A DNA stretch of 64,000 bases from JAXHUM01 sp034189325 (GTDB lineage: Bacteria > Desulfobacterota > DSM-4660 > Desulfatiglandales > Desulfatiglandaceae), in contig JAXHUM010000044.1 in assembly GCA_034189325.1 (NCBI GenBank), positions 1 to 64,000 of the forward strand, read 5' to 3'. Made by a program: the position numbers and the translations under genes. Positions 35,715 to 44,802 of this stretch are shown here, one piece after another. Numbering within the stretch: position 1 is the first letter of the stretch; each line of letters begins with the position of its first letter. The notes under the pieces were generated by a model. It was not told the DNA's origin, ran no database searches, and worked only from the letters and a program-made list of their open reading frames with translations.

Positions 35715-36099
35715 ATTCTCCTCATCCTATTTTGGATAACAGTCTTACTGAAATGGCCCCTCTATAAAGGATGCACAAAATATGCCGATTTCGATTGATT
35801 GACCTTCGTAGGGCATGAAAAAAACAACATTGGTTCTCATTAGGTGATATCACTCTGTTTCTCCAGCCACACCTAAATCGAGATTCCTTTGTCATTGACA
35901 CCCAGGATGAATTTACATAATCTCATTTTCTTGAAATCGATCTCTCAAATAGGCGATTTGAGGACTCCAGAAATTTCTTTGAGAGACAGGTTTCACCACC
36001 AATTGGTTCACACGTACAAACGGAAGGGAAGCTTGTGGTGAGACACCGAAATCGGAAAAGAGAGGGCCTTTCAGGCGTCACAGGCTATAGGCTATTGCC
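35715..36099. other. Intergenic region with a short palindrome
   Basis: About 385 bases. GTGATATCAC at 35844-35853 is a perfect 10-nt palindrome of unknown meaning. Otherwise I see only possible promoters of the flanking divergent genes. Confidence 0.35.
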
Positions 36100-37338
36100 A
36101 TGTCATCAACAGATATCACCCGCGCACCATTAGGGAACACTCTGGCTCTTTTCCTGGCTGGATGCTTTCTCCTTTTTCTTCAGGCATCTGCTTGCGCCCC
36201 CACGGCGCGGATCAAGAGCGGCTCAATGAAAAAAACCGCCCAGCTCCAGGCCTACAAAGGTCCCAAGGCTCGTATCGCCGTTGCCAGCTTTGAAGACAAA
36301 ACCGCCAGGGGTTACCAAGGGATTGGAGAGGGTATGGCCACCATGTTCACCACGGCCCTCGTCAACTGTGACCGCTTTATTGTGCTGGAGCGAGACCTCA
36401 TCAACGAGGTCATCCGTGAGCAGGATCTCGTTCTCCAGGGCAGGGTCAAGGATGGCAGCGGAGCGCCGGCAGGTGAAATCGAGGGGGCAGGCCTGATCTT
36501 GACTGGTGCCGTCACCGAATTTGAACCGGAGAGATTAGGATTCCTGGGAGGGATAATCGGCCTGGGGACCTTTATCACCAGCGTCATACTTCATGAGAAA
36601 AACTCCCATATACCGATCGCCGCTGCAACCTACCTCAAGTCTCACATCGCCCTGGACGTGCGCCTCGTAGACACGGCAACCTCCCGTGTACTTGCTTCCC
36701 TGAGTGTAGAAGGGTACGGACGGGACTGGGGAGGAGGCATTATCGCAGAAGTGGGCGGAGGCAGTTCGCGCCTCCCACTCGCCTTCGGCGGTTTCAGGAA
36801 GACGGCAACTGAAAAGGCCATCCGTCAAGCCATTGATCTTGCAGTGACTTCCATTGCATTGAAGGCGCCGAGAGAGGTCTTTATCTATGGGGACGAGGAT
36901 TTTGCCGAAGGTCGGATGCTTGGATATTCGTTTCTTGACATGCCCGGCATTTCAGGAGCCGGTTTTCCCACACAGGGCCTCCGCGTGGCCGACAATGTCG
37001 ATGAATGGAAAGCCCTTGCTTCTGATCTGGGACTGGCAGAAGAAAATGGAACTCCTCCCGTGGATTTTTCAACCCGGCAGGTCATTGCCCTCTTTGCCGG
37101 GACCCAAGAGGAGCCTGGAAGGGACCTTTCCATCGAGAAAGCGGTTGCGTACTCTGACCGTATTGAAATCATCGCCACCCTCTCGACCCCGTCCAGGCCT
37201 GCACAGGAGGATGCTAATAAACTGGAAAAAGAGGCTATCCGCGATAAGAAGGGGGCACTTAATCCCCTCGTCTTATTCCATATCAAGAGGACAACACTCC
37301 CTGTAAAAGTGGTCTGGCTCGACAGCGGCGAGGTCTGA
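36100..37338 (+). CDS. CsgG-like lipoprotein
   Basis: 412 residues. N-terminal lipoprotein signal (LFLAGCFLLFLQASAC, lipobox ASAC). A CsgG/FlgO-type fold at ~45-270: KARIAVASFEDKTARG, GEGMATMFTTALVNCDRFIVLERD, then GAGLILTGAVTEFEP and RLVDTATSRVLASLSVEG. These match the 'a.v.f.d.t......G....l...L......v.er' pattern of CsgG, the curli secretion channel of the outer membrane. The rest (~270-412) is an extra C-terminal domain I do not recognise. No curli subunits are nearby, so it is likely an outer-membrane assembly or secretion factor of another kind. Confidence 0.82.
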   Translation: MSSTDITRAPLGNTLALFLAGCFLLFLQASACAPTARIKSGSMKKTAQLQAYKGPKARIAVASFEDKTARGYQGIGEGMATMFTTALVNCDRFIVLERDLINEVIREQDLVLQGRVKDGSGAPAGEIEGAGLILTGAVTEFEPERLGFLGGIIGLGTFITSVILHEKNSHIPIAAATYLKSHIALDVRLVDTATSRVLASLSVEGYGRDWGGGIIAEVGGGSSRLPLAFGGFRKTATEKAIRQAIDLAVTSIALKAPREVFIYGDEDFAEGRMLGYSFLDMPGISGAGFPTQGLRVADNVDEWKALASDLGLAEENGTPPVDFSTRQVIALFAGTQEEPGRDLSIEKAVAYSDRIEIIATLSTPSRPAQEDANKLEKEAIRDKKGALNPLVLFHIKRTTLPVKVVWLDSGEV

Positions 37339-37404
37339 GTCTCTCTAAGAGGCTGTCCGAGAAAGCCCCTTTTTCGCTGAGATGAAAGGGACTTTCCAAA
37401 CAGG

Positions 37405-39270
37405 TCATGAGGTGTTCTTGGATCCTTGGAAATAGGAGACAATATTTGATGCGATGGATTGACTGATGCCCGGGACCTTTAGTAAATCGTCCATGCCGGC
37501 CCCGGCAACGGCCTTTACATCCTTGAAATGACCGAGCAAGAGCTTCTGCCGCTTCTTACCCACCCCGGGGATCAGGGACAATTCAGAGGAGGTCAGGTCC
37601 TTGCTTCTCAGCCTCCTATGGTATGTGATGGCCCGGCGATGAGCCTCATCTCTTATTCGCATCATCAAAAGCAACACAGGGTCGTCCGCCCTGATTTTAA
37701 GAGGATTTTTCCTTCCCGGAACGTACAACTTGTCACTTGACTCCCCCCTGTTTTCATCAGGTTTTGCTATGGCCGCCAGGGCCGGGGAATCTGATTCGAC
37801 GTAAAGGTCAAGGGCAGCTTTGACAACAGACAGATGCCCCTTTCCTCCATCGATCAGAATCAGGTCGGGAAGTCCTCCCCTCTGCATCCTCCTCTTTGCC
37901 AATTCGGCCATCATTCCATAATCATCAATGCCAACTGTCGCCTTTATCCGATAGTTTCGATAGCCTCCTTTGTGTGGCTGACCATCCACAAAGGAAACAA
38001 CTGTTCCCACGGCCAGCTCGCCATGGAAGTTGGAGATATCAAGGCCCTCAATGAAACGAGGGGGGCTTTTGAGGTTCAGGGCCGACTGAACCGCCTCCAT
38101 AATATCCCTTTCCGCTACTTTTGAACGACCTTCCAGGAGCTTCTCGGCGTTCTTCACAGCCATGCCCACCAGGCGGAGCTTTTCCCCTCTCATCGGTCTG
38201 TGTATCGTGACCCTTTTTCCCGCCAGATCCGACAGCCATTCCGAGATGGAATTGAGATCTTCTATTGGATCAGGGATAAGGATCTTCTTTGGTATGAATG
38301 TCTCGCGAGGGTAGTATTGCTTTATAAAGGCCTCCACAGCTTCTGCTTTTGATCCTCCCCGATTCTCGAGGCCGTAATAGCGGCTTCCGATCATATACCC
38401 CTTTCGGACAAACAGAATGACCACCTGGTGGAACGCCCCGGATCGGGCCATACCAATGATATCAAGATCTTCCATCCTTGGAGAGACCACATCCTGATGC
38501 TCGACGGTCTTTTCGATGGCACTAATCTGATCTCTTATGGTTGCCGCCTTCTCAAAGTCGAGTTCCTCCGAGGCCCTCATCATATCTTTCGTCAGCCGGG
38601 TAACCAACTCCCGGCTACGATCTTCCAGAAAGAGTCTCACCTTGTGGACAATCTCCTGGTAACTCGACACAGGGATGTCAAAGGTACAGGGTCCAAGGCA
38701 CCGACCCATCTGATAATTCAGGCAGGCCCTTGTTCGTTTCGGCGGCCCCTTTCCCTTGCATTTCCTGAGCTGAAAGACACGGTCGATAATATTGAGGGTG
38801 TTCCGAACAGCGAGAGAAGAGGAAAAAGGCCCAAAATAGAGGGCCCCGTCTTTCTTGATCCTCCTCACGATGGCAAGACGGGGATAAGGTTCCTTGATGT
38901 CAAGTCTCAGACAGGGATACTGCTTGTCATCCCGAAGGATCACATTGTAGCGGGGCATATGCTTCTTGATCAAATTGCTTTCAAGAATAAATGCCTCGTT
39001 TTCAGTGGAGGTGACGACAAAGTCGAGGGCCCTGGCCTTTTCTATCATAACGGCCGTCTTGCGTGGCAGTTCCTTGGGCGGCCTGAAATATGAAAGGACC
39101 CTTTTTTTTAAGCTCTTCGCCTTACCAACGTAGATCACCCGGCCGGAACCATCTTTGAAAGAATAGACCCCGGGAGAATCGGGAAGGTGCCCCCTTAATC
39201 GGATGAAATCCAACTCATGTCCTGAGCCGCTGTCATGGTCGGGGCTGTTTTCTGAGAATTGCATCAGCAT
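37405..39270 (-). CDS. uvrC: Excinuclease ABC subunit C (UvrC)
   Basis: 621 residues. The N-terminal GIY-YIG nuclease domain has GVYSFKDGSGRVIYVGKAKSL. The UVR domain (~200-240) reads LDFEKAATIRDQISAIE. A C-terminal endonuclease domain has FHGELAVGTVVSFVDG, and the helix-hairpin-helix end reads LIPGVGKKRQKLLLGHFKD. A Cys-rich patch (RACLNYQMGRCLGPC) is present, as in many UvrC proteins. It makes both incisions in nucleotide excision repair, with UvrA/B. It ends close to the CsgG-like gene on the opposite strand. Confidence 0.96.
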   Translation of the reverse strand: MLMQFSENSPDHDSGSGHELDFIRLRGHLPDSPGVYSFKDGSGRVIYVGKAKSLKKRVLSYFRPPKELPRKTAVMIEKARALDFVVTSTENEAFILESNLIKKHMPRYNVILRDDKQYPCLRLDIKEPYPRLAIVRRIKKDGALYFGPFSSSLAVRNTLNIIDRVFQLRKCKGKGPPKRTRACLNYQMGRCLGPCTFDIPVSSYQEIVHKVRLFLEDRSRELVTRLTKDMMRASEELDFEKAATIRDQISAIEKTVEHQDVVSPRMEDLDIIGMARSGAFHQVVILFVRKGYMIGSRYYGLENRGGSKAEAVEAFIKQYYPRETFIPKKILIPDPIEDLNSISEWLSDLAGKRVTIHRPMRGEKLRLVGMAVKNAEKLLEGRSKVAERDIMEAVQSALNLKSPPRFIEGLDISNFHGELAVGTVVSFVDGQPHKGGYRNYRIKATVGIDDYGMMAELAKRRMQRGGLPDLILIDGGKGHLSVVKAALDLYVESDSPALAAIAKPDENRGESSDKLYVPGRKNPLKIRADDPVLLLMMRIRDEAHRRAITYHRRLRSKDLTSSELSLIPGVGKKRQKLLLGHFKDVKAVAGAGMDDLLKVPGISQSIASNIVSYFQGSKNTS

Positions 39271-39396
39271 GGTTCCGGTCTACTCCGATTTCATCAAAAG
39301 TCCGAGGCGATGAAGGTTGCGCAAATGTAGGTTAAATGATATCTATTGATTGAGTCAAGCGCCCGGGTTTCCAATAAGACGCAAGGCCATGGGAAT

Positions 39397-40374
39397 ATGG
39401 AGATAATTCAGTACACGACACGAAGGTGGATATTCTTTTTCCTGACAGCAGGCCTGGTTATAGGCGGATGTTCCGGGATAAAAAGAACACCGCCTCCCCT
39501 TGCTTTTCTGGAGGATGAGCCTGCCCATTTCAGGGCCGGGACAATCATTCATACTGAGTCGGGGAAGGCCATAAAATTTGATACACTCATCAGCCAGTTG
39601 GCCGAAAAAGAGCTGGTCTTTGTTGGGGAGGTCCATGACAATCCAGAACATCATCTCATTCAGGTCCAGATCCTTCAAGCCTTGACACGGGGCAGACGCC
39701 CTGTTGTGGCGATGGAGTTTTTTGAGAAATCCCGGCAAGCGGTCCTCGACAGTTATGTGTCCGGGATTTTGTCTGAAAAGGAATTCTTGAAGGGTGTCGA
39801 ATGGAACGACCAATGGAGATTTGACTATCATCTCTACCGTCCCCTCATGCTTCATATCAGGGAAAAGAGAGGCAAGATTCTGGCAATCAACGCTCCTGCT
39901 TCACTTGTAAGGAAGGTGGCCAGATCAGGGATCATGAGTCTAAAGCCCCATGAGAGGGACAGGATAGCAGAAGATATTGACCTGGAAAACAAGAAACACA
40001 GGGACTATATAGAGACCGTTTTCAAGAACCACATTCATAAGGATCTGGGAAGTTTTGATTTCTTCTATCAGGCCCAATGCGTCTGGGAAGATACAATGGC
40101 CGAGAGCATCGCCCAATACTTGACAAAGAACCGGGAAAGAGTCATCGTTCTTTCGGGAAACGGTCATATTATCAACAAGTACGGCATCCCCGACAGGACC
40201 TCGCGACGGACAGACGTGACCTTGGCCACCGTTCTTCTAAAGCCTTTAACAGGTCATGTGACTTTGAAGAAAAGAGAGTCCGATTATATCTGGCTCACCA
40301 ATGATTGTTCTCAAAGGCGCTTTATGACTCACCCTAAGAAATGGACCATGCCTCGTGCAGAAAGGTCCGAGTGA
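39397..40374 (+). CDS. ChaN-like haem-binding-type lipoprotein
   Basis: 325 residues from ATG 39397, since the N-terminus then gives a lipoprotein signal (RRWIFFFLTAGLVIGGC, lipobox IGGC); ATG 39346 gives a longer odd N-terminus. The ChaN fold is visible: VFVGEVHDNPEHHLIQVQILQAL, PVVAMEFFEKSRQAVLDSYVSG, EWNDQWRFDYHLYRPLMLHI, and VIVLSGNGHIINKYGIP near the end. Family members bind haem or act as iron-related surface lipoproteins; EVHDN and GNGH carry the conserved Glu and His. It is a single gene with a Nudix gene following after 46 bases. Confidence 0.85.
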   Translation: MEIIQYTTRRWIFFFLTAGLVIGGCSGIKRTPPPLAFLEDEPAHFRAGTIIHTESGKAIKFDTLISQLAEKELVFVGEVHDNPEHHLIQVQILQALTRGRRPVVAMEFFEKSRQAVLDSYVSGILSEKEFLKGVEWNDQWRFDYHLYRPLMLHIREKRGKILAINAPASLVRKVARSGIMSLKPHERDRIAEDIDLENKKHRDYIETVFKNHIHKDLGSFDFFYQAQCVWEDTMAESIAQYLTKNRERVIVLSGNGHIINKYGIPDRTSRRTDVTLATVLLKPLTGHVTLKKRESDYIWLTNDCSQRRFMTHPKKWTMPRAERSE

Positions 40375-40420
40375 TTGCGGTCGAAGCAAGGCCTGATCAG
40401 CTGGAAGCGCGAGAAAGAGT

Positions 40421-40942
40421 ATGCACCATCACAATCCTCATTTCAGGTATTGCCCGGTATGCGGTGGATTATTCAAGACCGAGCGACCAAGAGATATGGA
40501 TAAGCCTCGACCGGTGTGTACCAGGTGCGACTTTGTCTTCTACCTCGACCCCAAGGTGGTGGCCTGTTCCATCGTGGAAATAGAGAACCGGATTGTCCTC
40601 CTCAGGCGGGCCATCAAGCCACAAAAGGGGAAATGGGTCATGCCGGGGGGTTATGTTGATCGAGGGGAGGCAGTAGAGGCGGCGGCCATCAGAGAAACAG
40701 AAGAAGAATGCGGTCTTAAGACTGAAATAGACAGGCTTCTCGGCGTCTATTCCTACCATTCGGAGCTGGCCGTGATTATTGTCTATCTGACACGACATGT
40801 TTCAGGGAAATTGATCTCCGGGGATGAAACAATGGAAGCGAGGCTGTTTTCCGAAGGGGATATCCCCTGGGAGGACCTCGCCTTTAGGAGCACGAAAGAT
40901 GCCCTGAAAGACTACTGCGAATTCCGCGGTTATAAAATATAA
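40421..40942 (+). CDS. Nudix hydrolase with zinc ribbon
   Basis: 173 residues. An N-terminal CxxC...CxxC zinc ribbon (FRYCPVCGGLF ... PVCTRCDFVFY) precedes a Nudix box, GGYVDRGEAVEAAAIRETEEECGL (G-x5-E-x7-RE-U-x-EE-x-G-U complete). This layout resembles NADH pyrophosphatase/ADP-ribose pyrophosphatase-type enzymes, but substrate specificity cannot be read. It follows the ChaN-like gene and may share its transcript. Confidence 0.9.
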   Translation: MHHHNPHFRYCPVCGGLFKTERPRDMDKPRPVCTRCDFVFYLDPKVVACSIVEIENRIVLLRRAIKPQKGKWVMPGGYVDRGEAVEAAAIRETEEECGLKTEIDRLLGVYSYHSELAVIIVYLTRHVSGKLISGDETMEARLFSEGDIPWEDLAFRSTKDALKDYCEFRGYKI

Positions 40943-41198
40943 TAATTGTAGTTCCGTAAAATCTTCCAGATCAAGGACTCCAAATCTGAGGAATGAGCCG
41001 CTGTTATTTTCCGCCGTAGTGACGAAGGATGCAGCGTAACGCAGATAGTGGACTTTTTACGAGATTGACAACAAATAGAACGAACTTCTAAAGGAGCTTT
41101 GGAAGACACGAGAGGCATGCATGGCCCAGAAGGGCACGATATCCTCTCACTTTGTGAGAAGAACTGTAAAACCATAGAATAAGGAGATGAAATATTAA

Positions 41199-42491
41199 AT
41201 GAAAATCAAACCTGAAAGAATTGACGACCTGAGCCTTGAAAAAAGGAAGGTCGTTATGGAAAGATCCATGGAGGACATCTCTTCCATATACGAAGATGTC
41301 CGCACGATTATGTCTGAGATCAAGGCAAAGGGCAACAGTGTTCTCCTTTCCCATTATCGGAAACATAAAGAGGATATCTCCCCACCCGACCTGGAGGTGA
41401 CCAGAGAAGAGATTGAAAAGGCCTATTCCGAGACCAGCGACGAGGTGGTTGACTGTCTGAAACTTGCGGCAGAGAACATCACGAAGTTTCATCAGGCCCA
41501 GCTTGAACGTGATATGTGGTCCATAGAGGTGGATGAGGGGATCCTTGCCGGTCGAATTACAAGGCCGATGGACATTGTCGGTTGCTATGTCCCGGGAGGG
41601 ACAGCGGCCTATCCCAGCTCAGTACTGATGACGGTCCTTCCCGCCAGGGTCGCCGGTGTGGATCAGATCGTTGCGGTGACACCGCCGAGCAGGGGGATGG
41701 TTGCCAATCCCAGCACACTTGTTGCCGCTGACATTGCTGGGTGTGACAGGATCTTCAAGGTTGGAGGACCCTGGGGAATCGGGGGGCTGGCCTACGGAAC
41801 AGAGACCATGCCGAGAGTGGATAAGATAGTCGGCCCCGGGAACAAATATGTGACCGCTGCAAAAATGCTGGTTTACGGCCAGGTCGACATCGATTCTCCC
41901 GCAGGTCCGAGCGAGGCCTTGATCCTCTCCGACGAAACCGGCGACCCGGAGCTTATTGCTGTAGATTTCCTTTCCCAGATTGAACATGACCCCGATTCCG
42001 GTGCCGTCCTTGTCACCACCTCCGCTACGATTGCCCAGGCGGTTTGCGAGGTCATTGAGAGGGAGTATGATAAGCTTCCGAGAAAAGAGATTATTGATTC
42101 CTCGATCACGAAACATTCTTATGTCCTTATTGCCAAAGACATGGAACAGGCAATTGATTTCACCAATGAATATGCTGCGGAACATCTCCAGATTCTGACC
42201 CAAGAGCCCTTTATTACTCTCAACGGGATCAAGCATGCCGGTTCCATTTTCATGGGTCCTTACGCTCCGGTACCTGTGGGCGACTATGCCTCGGGAACAA
42301 ACCATGTGTTGCCGACCGGACAGTGCGCGCGCATGTTTTCCGGGTTGTCGGTTGACGACTTCATAAAAAAACCGACCTTCCAATATCTGAGCAAAGAGGG
42401 CCTGGCCGGTCTGAAAGACACTGTCATCACCCTTGCCGAGGCGGAAGGGCTTCCCATACACGCCCAAGCCATAAGGGCGAGGTTTAAATAG
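41199..42491 (+). CDS. hisD: Histidinol dehydrogenase
   Basis: 430 residues. Catalyses the last two steps of histidine synthesis, NAD-dependent oxidation of L-histidinol to histidine. The family blocks are GCYVPGGTAAYPSSVLMT, VDKIVGPGNKYVTAAKMLV, SPAGPSEALIL, DFLSQIEHDPDSG (zinc-site Gln/His region), NEYAAEHLQI (catalytic Glu/His), and PVGDYASGTNHVLPT. AAGGAGATG lies upstream. No other his genes are in the window. Confidence 0.96.
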   Translation: MKIKPERIDDLSLEKRKVVMERSMEDISSIYEDVRTIMSEIKAKGNSVLLSHYRKHKEDISPPDLEVTREEIEKAYSETSDEVVDCLKLAAENITKFHQAQLERDMWSIEVDEGILAGRITRPMDIVGCYVPGGTAAYPSSVLMTVLPARVAGVDQIVAVTPPSRGMVANPSTLVAADIAGCDRIFKVGGPWGIGGLAYGTETMPRVDKIVGPGNKYVTAAKMLVYGQVDIDSPAGPSEALILSDETGDPELIAVDFLSQIEHDPDSGAVLVTTSATIAQAVCEVIEREYDKLPRKEIIDSSITKHSYVLIAKDMEQAIDFTNEYAAEHLQILTQEPFITLNGIKHAGSIFMGPYAPVPVGDYASGTNHVLPTGQCARMFSGLSVDDFIKKPTFQYLSKEGLAGLKDTVITLAEAEGLPIHAQAIRARFK

Positions 42492-42687
42492 AGATTCGCC
42501 TGATAGGAGATGGCCCTCTCTCCACTGATTTGCGCTGAATCCAGTGCTGAAACATAAGCTCGGGACTCGAAAGAATTCGACAATCGGCCATGTTGAGCCT
42601 GAGATTTTGAGCCTTGTCCTTTGCCGGGAGAACAGCGGCAGTCTGTTTGTCAAGTATTTCTCTAAAAACAAAAGGAGGTGATTTTCA

Positions 42688-43446
42688 ATGAAATACAGTA
42701 CCTTGTTAGTTGAAAAAAAAGATGGTGTTGCGATTGTCACCCTCAACCGGCCTGACAGGCTAAATGCTGTTAATCTTGAAATGAGAGTGGAATTCCTCGA
42801 CTTCCTCAACGGAGCAGTGCTCGACGATGAAATCCAGGTTGTCATTGTCACAGGGGCCGGGCGTGCCTTTTGTGCCGGTGCGGATATCGAGGAGCTTGGG
42901 ATGGAGGACAATGAGACGAGGAAAAAGATTGTCCATACCAAGGACACCGTAAAAAAAATCTATGAATTTGAAAAACCGATTATTGGGGCAATCAACGGGG
43001 TTTCCGCTGGAGACGGCTCTCAGTGGCTGCTGGCCTTCGATCTTAACGTGGCCTCGGAAAAAGCACAATTCGCCTGGCCTGCGACAAGACTTGGCATCCT
43101 CTGACCTTACGGCATCATTCGACTTCCGGTGGAAGTCGGGCGCTTTAGGGCAAAGGAACTGCTGATGACCAATAGGTATCTCAGCGCCAAAGAAGCTTAT
43201 GATTGGGGGTTATTAGCCAGAGTGGTGCCTCCGGGGGAGGTCATGAAAACGGCATTGGACCTAGCCAATGAGATAAAAATGATGCCTCCCCTGTCCATCA
43301 AGGCTGTCAAAGAGGCGGTTAACAGAGGGATGGAAGGTTATGAATATGCTTCCCACGTGGTCAGCAATCTATTGAATACGGAGGATTGTGCGGAAGGGAT
43401 GGCCGCATTTATGGAAAAAAGAGAACCTCATTTCAAGGGCAAGTGA
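42688..43446 (+). CDS. Enoyl-CoA hydratase/isomerase-fold protein with in-frame UGA, candidate selenoprotein
   Basis: Reads 252 residues when the TGA at 43102-43104 (codon 139) is taken as selenocysteine. Read alone, the two halves are a 138-residue N-part and a downstream part, both family-like and in the same frame. Crotonase features: PDRLNAVNLEM, GAGRAFCAGADI, EKPIIGAINGVSAGDG, then after TGA PYGIIRLPVEVGRFRAKELLMT and LSIKAVKEAVNRGM. Against rat mitochondrial hydratase (recalled from memory) the alignment is gapless to the TGA: catalytic Glu144 is Gln112 and Glu164 is Ala132, the second Gly of GGGCE is Asp109, and Sec139 sits on the Pro of LGTIPGAGG. A strong AGGAGGTGA precedes the ATG. 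A candidate SECIS follows the TGA. A plain nonsense mutation is the alternative. Confidence 0.8.
43120..43138 (+). promoter_or_regulatory. Candidate bacterial SECIS hairpin of the hydratase-fold gene
   Basis: CGACTTCC-GGT-GGAAGTCG is a perfect 8-bp stem closing a GGT loop. It starts 15 nt after the TGA at 43102-43104, and the loop lies 23 nt after it. Bacterial SECIS elements lie within the coding region just after the UGA, with a G at the start of the apical loop at roughly 16-37 nt; this fits. The hairpin is coding sequence (RLPVEV). Confidence 0.78.
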
Positions 43447-43461
43447 AAAACACGCGCAGTC

Positions 43462-44802
43462 TCACATTCTTTTAATGAGTTGGTTGGCGGCGGTGAGCAT
43501 GGGGTCCCACACTGGGCTGAAAGGCGGAGCATAGGCCAGATCGCACTGGCTGAATTCCTCTACCGTCATTTTTCGGTGCAATGCCACGGCCGTGGCATTG
43601 ATCCTGTGAGCAGCTCCCTCTTTTCCCACCAATTGGGCCCCAAGGAGGCGGCCGGTGCTCCTGTCGCCAACCATCTGCACCCAGATCGTCGAAGCTCCCG
43701 GGTGAGCATGTGCCCGAGAGCGCGCCTTGATGACCACTTCTACAGGCTCAAAATCCGCCTTTTTTGCCTCAATTATGCCAAGTCCGGTTCGGGCCACCTC
43801 CAAATCAAAGACCTTGAACACGGAAGTTCCAGCGACGCCGCTCAATTCCACCCTTTTCCCTGTCAGATTGTCGGCGACTGCCCACCCTGCCCTATTCGCC
43901 CTCAGGGCCAGAGGTATCCAAGTCTTCTCTCCCGTCACAACATGAAAGGCATCGGCACAATCACCTGCGGCAAAAACATCTTCGTCACTTGTTCTCAGTG
44001 TTCTGTCAACAGAAATGGCCTTGGAAAGACCAAGATCGATTCGAGCGTCCGAGGCCAATTTGCTGTTAGGGGTGACACCCACGGCCACCAATACCATCTC
44101 ACCTTCCAGAGTAAGATCCGAGCAAACAACCCTTAACATATTTCCATTCCTGTCAATATGATCAATTTTATGTCCGAGATGTACCTTGACACCATTATCT
44201 TCAACTTCCTTTTTGATCGAAGAGGCTAATTCATCAGGCATCCAGGGGAGAAATATGGGCCGAGGTTTTACCATATGAACCTCGATTTTCCTGGCGCGCA
44301 GGGCCTCACACATCTCCAACGCAATGTACCCCATGCCGATAATAACAACCTGTCTGACATCTTGCTTGTCGATGAAGCTCTTGATATTCCGGCCATTCTC
44401 AAGCGTCTTGAGGCCCATGACCCCATGTTGATTAAATCCTGGAAGATCGGGGATGATGGGTGAGGCCCCGGTGGCGATCAAAAGTTTGTCATAGGGGATA
44501 TTGAATTCTTGTCCATAGAGGTCCTTACCTGAGACTCTCTTCGTTTCTCGATCAATAGATTCCACGCAATGCCCGAGCCTCAGGTCGATGCCCTGTTTAT
44601 CCCTAAAGACTTGGGCCTCGCGAACCACAAGATCATTCATCTCTCTATGAATGTCCGCTATGTTATATGGCATCCCGCATGCGCTATAGGAGACGTCGTT
44701 TGTTTTCTCCAATACTGTAACTTCGAGGGTCGGAATATTTCTTTTTGCCCTGCTTGCGGCGCTCATTCCAGCCGCATCACCTCCAATAACGACGAGTCTC
44801 AA
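43462..44802 (-). CDS. CoA-disulfide reductase/NADH-oxidase-like flavoprotein
   Basis: 446 residues from TTG 44802 (AAAGGAG six bases upstream); the longer frame is not needed. The N-terminal FAD motif is VVIGGDAAGMSAASRAKR, active-site Cys42 in SYSACGMPYNIAD, a second nucleotide-binding GMGYIALEMCEALR, and FAD block VFAAGDCADAFHVVTGEK. The C-terminal dimer domain has SRAHAHPGASTIWVQMVGDR and AHRINATAVALHR. This is the single-Cys group of pyridine nucleotide-disulfide reductases, whose members reduce CoA disulfide, polysulfide, or O2/H2O2. It is convergent to the hydratase-fold gene (15-bp gap). A role in recycling a CoA-linked thiol or selenol is tempting but is inference. Confidence 0.87.
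   Translation of the reverse strand: MRLVVIGGDAAGMSAASRAKRNIPTLEVTVLEKTNDVSYSACGMPYNIADIHREMNDLVVREAQVFRDKQGIDLRLGHCVESIDRETKRVSGKDLYGQEFNIPYDKLLIATGASPIIPDLPGFNQHGVMGLKTLENGRNIKSFIDKQDVRQVVIIGMGYIALEMCEALRARKIEVHMVKPRPIFLPWMPDELASSIKKEVEDNGVKVHLGHKIDHIDRNGNMLRVVCSDLTLEGEMVLVAVGVTPNSKLASDARIDLGLSKAISVDRTLRTSDEDVFAAGDCADAFHVVTGEKTWIPLALRANRAGWAVADNLTGKRVELSGVAGTSVFKVFDLEVARTGLGIIEAKKADFEPVEVVIKARSRAHAHPGASTIWVQMVGDRSTGRLLGAQLVGKEGAAHRINATAVALHRKMTVEEFSQCDLAYAPPFSPVWDPMLTAANQLIKRM

Noticed and set aside
37363..37395. Possible terminator between the CsgG-like gene and uvrC
   Set aside because: CCCTTT/AAAGGG arms are separated by a long loop and no T-run follows.
41619..42947. Long minus-strand frame opposite hisD
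   Set aside because: It is antisense to clearly coding hisD and part of the hydratase gene, and has no protein-family features. It is a shadow of codon bias.
43102..43104. TGA read as a plain nonsense mutation (pseudogene) in the hydratase-fold gene
   Set aside because: The frame stays open with conserved sequence after it, no indel is present, and a SECIS-like hairpin is correctly placed. A pseudogene remains possible but is less likely.
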